DNA of 64,000 nucleotides from Armatimonadetes bacterium DC (GTDB taxonomy: Bacteria > Armatimonadota > Fimbriimonadia > Fimbriimonadales > GBS-DC): the NCBI GenBank assembly GCA_001442985.1, contig LDYB01000023.1, positions 124,001-188,000 of the forward strand, written 5' to 3'. Position numbers and translations under genes: made by a program. Below the pieces are notes generated by a model, which was not told the DNA's origin, made no database searches, and saw only the letters and a program-made list of their open reading frames with translations. Below are positions 52,018 to 59,030 of this stretch, piece after piece (within the stretch, counting starts at the first letter, position 1; every line of letters starts with the position of its first letter).

Positions 52018-53769
52018 ATGGCGGCGAACTATCTCAAGGGCGAGCCTCTGGTGCTGAGCTGGAAGAGCGCGTGGTGCGAACACGAGGCAAAGACAATCCC
52101 CCAACTGTTTCGGGCGCAAGTAGAACAGTTAGGCGATTCGACCCTGTACCATGTCAAGCGCGAGGGGGTCTATCAGCCTGTTGCGTGGCGGCAGGTGCAT
52201 CAGGCAGTGCAGTCGCTGGCGGCGGGTTTGATTGCGCGGGGAATCCAGCCGGGCGACAGGGTGGCGATTCTGGCGGAGAACTCCTACAACTGGGTGATAA
52301 CCGATCTGGCGATTCTGCACGCGGGCGCGATTTCGGTCACGCTTCACTTTCCGCTCACGCCCACGCAGGTGGAAGAGCAGTTGCGCGATTCCGAATCGGT
52401 CGCCATCTTCGTTTCCAACGCCACGCAGGCGCAAAAAGTGGAGCAGGTACGCGAGCGGCTGCCCGCGCTGAAGCATTTCTTCAGCTTTGAGCCGCTTTCG
52501 GGCTGGGTCGCGCTGGGAGAATTGCAGGAGGAAGGAAGGCGACTTCTCCGTGAGAAGCCCCGTCTCGTGGACGAGACCGCCGAAAGCCTGAACTGGGATA
52601 GCCTCGCAACCATTATCTACACATCCGGCACGACGGGCGAAAGCAAGGGCGTGATGCTCTCGCATGGCAACCTGCTCGCCAGCGTCTACGCCGCGATGCG
52701 GGTCTTCCCACCCCCTGACCGCAACTATGTGATGCTGAACTTCCTGCCGCTCAGCCATATCTATGCCCGCACATGCGACTATCTGGCGAGCATGGCGCTG
52801 GGCGTGGAGCTGGCGTTCGCGGAGAGCATCGACACCCTGCGCGAGGATTTGCAGGCGATTCGCCCCCACGCGATTAACGGCGTGCCCCGCTTCTACGAGA
52901 AAGTGCGCGAGCGCGTGCTGGAGGTGACCCAGAGCAAGCCCCTGTTGCGCCTGCTGGGCAAATTCGCCCGCAAGAAGGGACTCCAGCGTGCGTTTGGCGG
53001 GCGGCTCATCTGGGCGATCAGCGGCGGCGCGGCGTTAGACCCTCAAGTCGCCGAATTCTACTGGGAGCATGGCGTGGAGCTCTATCAGGGCTACGGGCTG
53101 ACCGAAGCCTCGCCTGTGATTGCTTCCAACGCGCCAGGGCACAATCGCATCGGCACGGTGGGACGCCCCTTCCCCGGCGTGGAGGTGCGCATCGCAGAAG
53201 ACGGCGAGATTCTGGCGCGCGGACCCAACATCATGAAGGGCTACTGGCGCAAGCCCGAAGCCACCGCCGAGGCGATTGACCCCGACGGCTGGCTCCACAC
53301 GGGTGATGTGGGCACCATCGTGGACGGGCAGTACCTGCAAATCACCGACCGCAAAAAAGACATCTTTGTGCTGGCGGGGGGCAAAAACATCGCGCCCGTC
53401 GCGATTGAGACCGCGCTGGTGCGCAACCCCTATATTGAGCAGGCGGTGGTGTATGGCGATAAGAAGAAGTTCGTCTCCGCACTGATAGTGCCCGACTTTT
53501 ATGCGCTGGAGAACTGGGCGAAGCAGAAAGGCATCGCCTACGCCAGCCGCGAGGAGCTGGTGAACCATCCCGAAGTCTACGCCTGGATGGAGAAGCAGGT
53601 GCAGGAAGCGCTTCAGGGGTTCGCGCCCTACGAGCAGGTCAAGCGCTTTATTCTGCTGCCCGAAGCGTTCACCTTTGAGGCGGGCGATGTGACGATTACG
53701 CTCAAGATGCGCCGGGCGCGGATTATTGAGCGCTACCGCGCGCGGCTGGACGCGCTGTATGAGCCGTAG
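52018..53769 (+). CDS. AMP-dependent long-chain fatty acid-CoA ligase
   Basis: A 583-residue adenylate-forming enzyme: P-loop IIYTSGTTGESKGVMLSH, HIYARTCDYLA, GYGLTEASPVI and the hinge ITDRKKDIFVLAGGKNIAP. It activates fatty acids with ATP and CoA. It resembles the long form (FAA1-like) but is slightly short. ATG 52018 has GAGAGGTG upstream; an in-frame GTG at 52009 overlaps this site and is rejected. Confidence 0.9.
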   Translation: MAANYLKGEPLVLSWKSAWCEHEAKTIPQLFRAQVEQLGDSTLYHVKREGVYQPVAWRQVHQAVQSLAAGLIARGIQPGDRVAILAENSYNWVITDLAILHAGAISVTLHFPLTPTQVEEQLRDSESVAIFVSNATQAQKVEQVRERLPALKHFFSFEPLSGWVALGELQEEGRRLLREKPRLVDETAESLNWDSLATIIYTSGTTGESKGVMLSHGNLLASVYAAMRVFPPPDRNYVMLNFLPLSHIYARTCDYLASMALGVELAFAESIDTLREDLQAIRPHAINGVPRFYEKVRERVLEVTQSKPLLRLLGKFARKKGLQRAFGGRLIWAISGGAALDPQVAEFYWEHGVELYQGYGLTEASPVIASNAPGHNRIGTVGRPFPGVEVRIAEDGEILARGPNIMKGYWRKPEATAEAIDPDGWLHTGDVGTIVDGQYLQITDRKKDIFVLAGGKNIAPVAIETALVRNPYIEQAVVYGDKKKFVSALIVPDFYALENWAKQKGIAYASREELVNHPEVYAWMEKQVQEALQGFAPYEQVKRFILLPEAFTFEAGDVTITLKMRRARIIERYRARLDALYEP

Positions 53770-53835
53770 CCGCTATGCGTAGCGGCAAGCGTAAAATAGC
53801 GAAACGCGCTGGGCGTTAGACCCAGCGCGTTGTCG
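53768..53835. terminator. Hairpins between convergent ligase and PEP-CTERM genes
   Basis: GCCGCTA/TAGCGGC forms a small hairpin right at the ligase stop. Then AACGCGCTGGG (53803-53813) pairs with CCCAGCGCGTT (53821-53831), extended by AGCGA/TCGCT. There is no long T-run on either strand, but position and strength suggest a bidirectional transcript end. Confidence 0.65.
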
Positions 53836-53875
53836 CTTCACACCGCCGGACGCGCCTGCGGCTGATTTCGTGAAG

Positions 53876-54517
53876 TTACGCGGTGCGAGCCTTGCGGCGG
53901 CGCAGCCCCACCAGCCCCGCCAGACCCGCGCTCAGCGCAACCATGCTCGCTGGCTCAGGCACATAGGTCTCTATCGCGAAGTTCGCAACAGGGTTGCCGC
54001 CGAAGTTCCAGTAGTCGTTGTTGTCAATCACCCCGTTCCCGTCGTCGTCCCACGCAAACACATTTGCGCTGGAACCAGGGTTGGGATAGGGATTGGGTGA
54101 AATAACCATACCCGCTTGTGCTGCATTGGTCGACAGACCAATCCACAAATTCTGGTAGCCCGCGGCGAAGCCAGGACCAGTCGCTATCTGGAGCGGCGTC
54201 AGCCCATTAGGAATCCCCGTAACAGTGAATGTTCCAAGCAAGGTGCCTACGCCGCCCGAGACGGGGTCTGCCGCATAAACATACACGGTGGCGTCAACAG
54301 CAGACGTGTTCGCGTTGAAGAACGCGATGTTGATCTGTTTGATAGCCAGATCGGTAGCGCGTCCAACATCGTCCAGTACCTGCTTGTTGGCACCGCCTGG
54401 GAAATAGTACTGGTAGCCGCTTCCTGGGTCGTTGTCGAAGTCGACGGTATTCGCGTATGCGCTAAGGGCAATTGCACTCAAGGCGCCCAGCAAAAGCATC
54501 GCTCGTTTCATCAGCAT
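53876..54517 (-). CDS. PEP-CTERM sorting domain surface protein
   Basis: A 213-residue protein: signal peptide (MLLLGALSAIALSAYA), a beta-rich extracellular domain with an EF-hand-like loop (DDDGNGVIDNNDYW), and a C-terminal VPEPASMVALSAGLAGLVGL followed by RRRKARTA. It is a probable exosortase substrate. AGGAGG (54526-54521) precedes ATG 54517; ATG 54511 is an alternative. A structured ~150-nt leader lies upstream. Confidence 0.88.
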   Translation of the reverse strand: MLMKRAMLLLGALSAIALSAYANTVDFDNDPGSGYQYYFPGGANKQVLDDVGRATDLAIKQINIAFFNANTSAVDATVYVYAADPVSGGVGTLLGTFTVTGIPNGLTPLQIATGPGFAAGYQNLWIGLSTNAAQAGMVISPNPYPNPGSSANVFAWDDDGNGVIDNNDYWNFGGNPVANFAIETYVPEPASMVALSAGLAGLVGLRRRKARTA

Positions 54518-54582
54518 AGACCTCCTGCGAAAGTATGATTTTGTGAATGCCCGCTCTTGGGCACCCGTTAAGCCATGACTCC

Positions 54583-54661
54583 AAAGGAGCTAGAAACCGG
54601 ACAGCCTGAAGGGCTAATTCATCCGAGTTCAGGGGCAAATTCGCCCCGAACTGGCTCCTTT
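54583..54661 (-). ncRNA. Three-way-junction RNA structure in the leader of the PEP-CTERM gene
   Basis: On the minus-strand RNA, P1 is AAAGGAGC (54661-54654) with GCUCCUUU (54590-54583). P2 is a ten-pair hairpin, AGUUCGGGGC with GCCCC-U-GAACU (54652-54626). P3 is CGGA-AGCC with GGCU-UCCG (54625-54598). A 7-nt linker joins P3 to P1. The 3' arm of P1 (CUCCU) could also pair with the downstream GGAG or with the gene's AGGAGG ribosome binding site, a riboswitch-like layout. It matches no riboswitch or ribozyme consensus I know. No conservation data. Confidence 0.5.
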
Positions 54662-54676
54662 CAGTCTGACGGCGCT

Positions 54677-54682
54677 ATTATA
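54677..54682 (-). promoter_or_regulatory. Candidate -10 of the structured leader
   Basis: TATAAT on the minus strand would start transcription near 54670, about 10 nt before the P1 stem of the three-way junction. The -35 region (TCCGCA) is poor. Confidence 0.55.
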
Positions 54683-54739
54683 CATCGAGAGAGGCGCTTT
54701 GCGGAATAGTAAAAATACCAGTTTTTGGGTTGTAAGCGC

Positions 54740-56119
54740 TCAATTATGGTCAGGGTGAACCGATAATATCTCAATTGCCTCCTGTGCGGCGCGTTCGCCC
54801 GATTCAATCGCGCCGTCGATGTAGCCCATCCAGCGCGTGGCGGTCTCTGTGCCTGCCCAGAGGATGCGCCCGACGGGCGCGCGCAGGGCGTGCCCGTACT
54901 GGCTCCATGCGCCGGGCGGAAAATGCGCGCCATAGCAGCCGCGCGTCCACACCTCGGCGCTCCAGTCGTGGTCTAAATAGTGTTCGGGCTGGCGCGCCTT
55001 TTCCCCAAAGTAGCGGGCAAGCACCTGCAGCACCACCTCGCGCCGCCTTTCGGGGTCAACCCCGCTCAGCTGTCGCGCCGAGCGCCCCTCAATAAACCCC
55101 AGCAGGATGCCCACCGAGCCGTCGGGCGGCGAGTTATCAAACACCAGATGCACCGGCTCCACATCGCTGGTTACGAAACCGTTCAGCCCCTGCTCGCGCC
55201 AGAAGGGACGGTCGTACACGGCAAAGCACTTAATCACAGAACCCTGCGGCAGACGCTGGGTGAGCTGGTCGCGGGCAGGCGGCAGAGGCGGGTCGTACTC
55301 GATTCGCGCGGCTAAGGCGGGCGGGATGGCGACAATCGCCACCTTCGCCTCGTAAACGCTGGTCGGCGCGTCGGGGTGGGGCTGGCAGTAGACGCGCACG
55401 CGGTCGCGCTCCTGACGAATGGCGCGCACGGGGCTGTTGAGTTTGAGGCGCTCTGCACCAAGCCGTTGCGCCAAGCCTTCCGCAAGCGCCTGTGCCCCAT
55501 GCACGAACCGATCCTGCTGCGCACCGCCGCGAGTCGCCGTGAGCCGCTCAAAGCCGCCCCCCGAATGCAGATAAAACAGCGCGTGCAACAGCGAGAAATC
55601 GCCCGGCTCCGCCGCGAACACCGCCTCCGCAAAGAGCCGCATGCCCCAGCGCCCCACCCGCGTGCGGAGCGTCTGCTGAATCCATGTCGCAAAGGTCATC
55701 GAGTCCCACGCTTCGGCATTCGGGGCGCGCCACGGCGCCTCCAGCGGTACCTGCTGCGCCATTTTATCCAGCAGGCTCACCCCGCGCCCGAAATCGAGCA
55801 GGTTCCACAACCCCAGGTTCGGCACAATCCCGGTGTAGCGTTTCTGCTGACCGCCGAAGTCCACAAGGCTCTCGCCCTCCGTGTAGGTGGGAAATAGTGC
55901 CGCGCCCACCGTCTGCGCCAGCCGATAGGCGCGCTCTTGCGTGGGACCCAGCCACTGCGCTCCCAGGTCAATCACCACGCCCGGCGCGAGCATGTGGCTG
56001 TAAATCCGTCCCCCCACGCGCGAGCGTGCTTCCAACACCAGCACCTCTTTGCCTGCCTGCGCCAGCGCATGAGCGCAGGTCAAGCCCGCAATTCCCGCGC
56101 CGACCACAATCGCGTCCAT
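54740..56119 (-). CDS. Flavin-dependent amine oxidase family protein
   Basis: A 459-residue FAD enzyme. N-terminal dinucleotide fold VVGAGIAGLTCAHALAQAGK and VLEARSRVGGRI; C-terminal WAGTETATRWMGYIDGAIES, the second FAD contact of monoamine oxidases. It oxidises amines or polyamines, or a related substrate. ATG 56119 (MDAIVVGAG) is chosen since the family starts just before this motif. It diverges from the acetyl-CoA synthetase gene. Confidence 0.88.
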   Translation of the reverse strand: MDAIVVGAGIAGLTCAHALAQAGKEVLVLEARSRVGGRIYSHMLAPGVVIDLGAQWLGPTQERAYRLAQTVGAALFPTYTEGESLVDFGGQQKRYTGIVPNLGLWNLLDFGRGVSLLDKMAQQVPLEAPWRAPNAEAWDSMTFATWIQQTLRTRVGRWGMRLFAEAVFAAEPGDFSLLHALFYLHSGGGFERLTATRGGAQQDRFVHGAQALAEGLAQRLGAERLKLNSPVRAIRQERDRVRVYCQPHPDAPTSVYEAKVAIVAIPPALAARIEYDPPLPPARDQLTQRLPQGSVIKCFAVYDRPFWREQGLNGFVTSDVEPVHLVFDNSPPDGSVGILLGFIEGRSARQLSGVDPERRREVVLQVLARYFGEKARQPEHYLDHDWSAEVWTRGCYGAHFPPGAWSQYGHALRAPVGRILWAGTETATRWMGYIDGAIESGERAAQEAIEILSVHPDHN

Positions 56120-56217
56120 AGCACCCTGATTCCTGCAACTGGCTCGCGACTCCTGCTTCCCAGCAGGAATGCTTGCCTGCAAAGCGAATCAATATTCTTA
56201 CTGGAGGGATGAAAACG

Positions 56218-58170
56218 ATGCGACCAACGGCAATTGATGCGCTGTTGCAGGAGACCCGTGTCTTTCCGCCTTCGGAGGAATTCAAAAAGCAAGCGAATGT
56301 AAACGACCCGAAAATCTACGAGGAGGCGGCGCAGGACTACCTCGCCTTCTGGGCGCGATGCGCCGAAATGCTGGACTGGTTTGAGAAGTGGCACACGGTG
56401 CTGGAGTGGAACCCGCCCTATGCGAAGTGGTTCATTGGGGGCAAGCTGAACGCCTGCTACAACTGTGTGGATCGGCATGTGAAAACATGGCGGCGCAACA
56501 AAGCCGCGCTCATCTGGGAGGGCGAGCCGGGCGGGGAGCGCGTGCTGACCTACAGCGACCTGCACCGCGAAGTGCAAAAGTTCGCGAATGTGCTGAAGTC
56601 GCTGGGCGTGCGCAAGGGCGACCGCGTATGCATCTATATGCCCCTGATCCCCGAAGTGGTGATTGCGATGCTGGCGTGCGCGCGGATTGGGGCGCCCCAC
56701 TCGGTGGTGTTCGGCGGTTTCAGCGCGGAGGCGCTCGCCGACCGCATCAACGACGCGCAGGCGAAAGTGCTGATTACTGCCGATGGAGGCTACCGCCGCG
56801 GCAGTATCGTGCCCCTCAAGCGCAACGCCGACGAGGCGCTCAAAAACGCGCCCTCCATCGAGAAGGTGGTGGTCTATCAGCGGCTGGGCACGGACTATAA
56901 CGCACCGATGACCCCCGGACGCGACCTCTGGTGGCACGAACTGATGGCAAACGCGCCGCTCGTCTGCGAACCCGAACCGATGGACAGTGAAGACCTCCTC
57001 TACCTGCTCTACACCTCCGGCTCCACCGGCAAGCCGAAAGGTATCATGCACACCACAGGCGGCTATATGACGGGCGTAACCGTCACCACGAAATGGGTGT
57101 TTGACCTCAAGGACGAGGATGTCTACTGGTGTACCGCCGATGTGGGCTGGGTTACGGGACACAGTTATATTGTGTACGGACCGCTTGCCAACGGGGCGAC
57201 CTGCGTGATTTACGAAGGCGCGCCCGACTATCCCGACCGCGACCGCTTCTGGGCGATTGTGGAGAAGTATCGCGTCAACATTCTCTACACCGCGCCGACC
57301 GCCATTCGCGCCTTCATGAAGTGGGGCGAGCAGTACCCTAAAAAGCATGACCTCTCCAGCCTGCGGTTGCTCGGTACTGTGGGCGAGCCGATTAACCCCG
57401 AAGCGTGGATGTGGTATCACGAGCATATCGGCGGCGGGCGCTGCCCGATTGTGGACACATGGTGGCAGACCGAGACGGGCGCGATTATGATTACGCCCTT
57501 GCCCGGCATCGTCGCCACCAAGCCCGGCTCCGCGACGCGCCCGTTTCCTGGAATCTTCCCCGAGATTCTGGACGATGCGGGCAATCCTGTCGGCATCGAT
57601 CGCGGCGGCTACCTCGTGATTACCAAGCCATGGCCCGCCATGACGCGCGGGCTGTGGGGCGACCCCGAACGCTTCAAGCAGACCTACTGGAGCAAGTACG
57701 AGGGCATCTACTTCACAGGCGACGGCGCACGACGCGACAGCGACGGCTACTTCTGGCTGCTGGGGCGCGTGGACGATGTGATTAATGTATCAGGGCACCG
57801 CCTCAGCACGATGGAAGTGGAAAGCGCGCTGGTGGATCACCCTGCTGTCGCTGAAGCCGCGGTGATTGGCGTCCACCACGAGATCAAGGGACAGGGCATC
57901 GCCGCGTTTGTGATTATCAAAGAGGGCTATACTGCCAATGAGAGCCTCAAAGACGCCCTCAAGCAGCATGTGGTGCAGAAAATCGGCGCGATTGCCCGAC
58001 CCGATCAAATCTTCTTCACGGCAGACCTGCCCAAGACGCGCAGTGGCAAAATCATGCGCCGTCTGCTCCGCGATATTGCCGAAGGGCGTGCGCTGGGCGA
58101 CACTACCACCCTCGCCGACCCTGCCGTGGTGCAGGCGCTCAAGGAGAAATACGAGGGGCAGGAGGAGTAG
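56218..58170 (+). CDS. acs: Acetyl-CoA synthetase
   Basis: A 650-residue Acs: [57 protein letters not shown] and the C-terminal [11 protein letters not shown] holding the acetylatable lysine. It converts acetate, ATP and CoA to acetyl-CoA. Start at ATG 56218, 9 bp after GGAGGG; ATG 56209 is the alternative. Confidence 0.95.
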   Translation: MRPTAIDALLQETRVFPPSEEFKKQANVNDPKIYEEAAQDYLAFWARCAEMLDWFEKWHTVLEWNPPYAKWFIGGKLNACYNCVDRHVKTWRRNKAALIWEGEPGGERVLTYSDLHREVQKFANVLKSLGVRKGDRVCIYMPLIPEVVIAMLACARIGAPHSVVFGGFSAEALADRINDAQAKVLITADGGYRRGSIVPLKRNADEALKNAPSIEKVVVYQRLGTDYNAPMTPGRDLWWHELMANAPLVCEPEPMDSEDLLYLLYTSGSTGKPKGIMHTTGGYMTGVTVTTKWVFDLKDEDVYWCTADVGWVTGHSYIVYGPLANGATCVIYEGAPDYPDRDRFWAIVEKYRVNILYTAPTAIRAFMKWGEQYPKKHDLSSLRLLGTVGEPINPEAWMWYHEHIGGGRCPIVDTWWQTETGAIMITPLPGIVATKPGSATRPFPGIFPEILDDAGNPVGIDRGGYLVITKPWPAMTRGLWGDPERFKQTYWSKYEGIYFTGDGARRDSDGYFWLLGRVDDVINVSGHRLSTMEVESALVDHPAVAEAAVIGVHHEIKGQGIAAFVIIKEGYTANESLKDALKQHVVQKIGAIARPDQIFFTADLPKTRSGKIMRRLLRDIAEGRALGDTTTLADPAVVQALKEKYEGQEE

Positions 58171-58190
58171 GCTTGGGTATACTCCCCCGC

Positions 58191-58811
58191 ATGCGACGCT
58201 TGCAGGTTGTGTACGGGCTACTGATGCTCTGTCTGGTGGGCGTGGGCGGGCTGACCCTGCGCGCGCAACAAACGCCCCCCGCGCCCTCGGAAGTGGATCA
58301 ACTGCTCCTCGCGCTCGCCGACATCACATGGTTCAACAACATCCGCCCTCTCAACCTCACCCGCGAGCAAATTGACCGCCTGCTCAAGGCACACGAACGC
58401 GCCTACAAACAACTGGAAGACCTCATCCGTCAGGAAGCCACCGAACTGCGCAACCGCAAAGATGAGATTATGCGCGTGCGTGAGGAAGTCTCGCGCGGCA
58501 AAAGCCTGCCCAAAGAGTTTCAGGAAACCATCCGCCGACTGGAGCAGGACGCCGCGCAAAAACGACGCCAGCTCCGCAATCAAGTGATTACCACTATTGC
58601 CACTGAACTCAAGCCCCACTTCACCGACGAACAGATGGACTACATGGTCAAACGCAGTAAGGAGGTGCTGGACGCCGCGCGCGTGGACACTTCCAAACTG
58701 GAGAAAGACCAGCTCTATATGTTTTTCGTGGAGAATGTGTTTCTGGTGGATCGCGCGCCCGTGCTGCTTAAAGAGTGGCAGGAGAAGAACCTGCCCAGAC
58801 CTGGCTCTTGA
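58191..58811 (+). CDS. Exported helical protein of unknown function
   Basis: A 206-residue protein with signal peptide (LLMLCLVGVGGLTLRA) and a highly charged, all-helical body (LTREQIDRLLKAHERAYKQL, FQETIRRLEQDAAQKRRQLR). It recalls Spy/CpxP-type periplasmic proteins, whose LTxEQ motif is echoed by LTREQ and FTDEQ, but the match is weak. TATACT (58178-58183) is 7 bp before ATG 58191, giving a leaderless message. It follows acs by 20 bp. Confidence 0.7.
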   Translation: MRRLQVVYGLLMLCLVGVGGLTLRAQQTPPAPSEVDQLLLALADITWFNNIRPLNLTREQIDRLLKAHERAYKQLEDLIRQEATELRNRKDEIMRVREEVSRGKSLPKEFQETIRRLEQDAAQKRRQLRNQVITTIATELKPHFTDEQMDYMVKRSKEVLDAARVDTSKLEKDQLYMFFVENVFLVDRAPVLLKEWQEKNLPRPGS

Positions 58812-58814
58812 CGC

Positions 58815-58967
58815 CTATCGCAACAGGGGCGAGTCCCAGTAGTATTGGGTCGTACACTGGCTCGGCTGTTCGCATGCCTGCGGGGCGGAAGTGTAACGCT
58901 TGCTGACCGCCGCCCACAGGCTCAATACTGCCAGTATCCACAAAACCCATGTCAGCACCTTTCGCAT
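58815..58967 (-). CDS. Small membrane-anchored protein
   Basis: A 50-residue protein: MRKVLTWVLWILAVLSLWAA is one hydrophobic segment, then a Cys/Gln-rich tail with two cysteines (QACEQPSQCTTQYY). AAGGAGCGAGAGC precedes ATG 58967. It sits after the GH-A enzyme gene on the same strand, 63 bp downstream, and ends 3 bp from the convergent gene. Function unknown. Confidence 0.55.
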   Translation of the reverse strand: MRKVLTWVLWILAVLSLWAAVSKRYTSAPQACEQPSQCTTQYYWDSPLLR

Positions 58968-59030
58968 GCTCTCGCTCCTTACACGCTTCTGGTTGATTAG
59001 AGGCGGCAACGGGGCACTGCGATTCATGCC

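Noticed and set aside
54583-54661. Hammerhead ribozyme or cyclic-di-GMP riboswitch for the three-way junction
   Set aside because: The hammerhead core (CUGAUGA and GAAA at the junction) and the conserved c-di-GMP-I nucleotides are not present.
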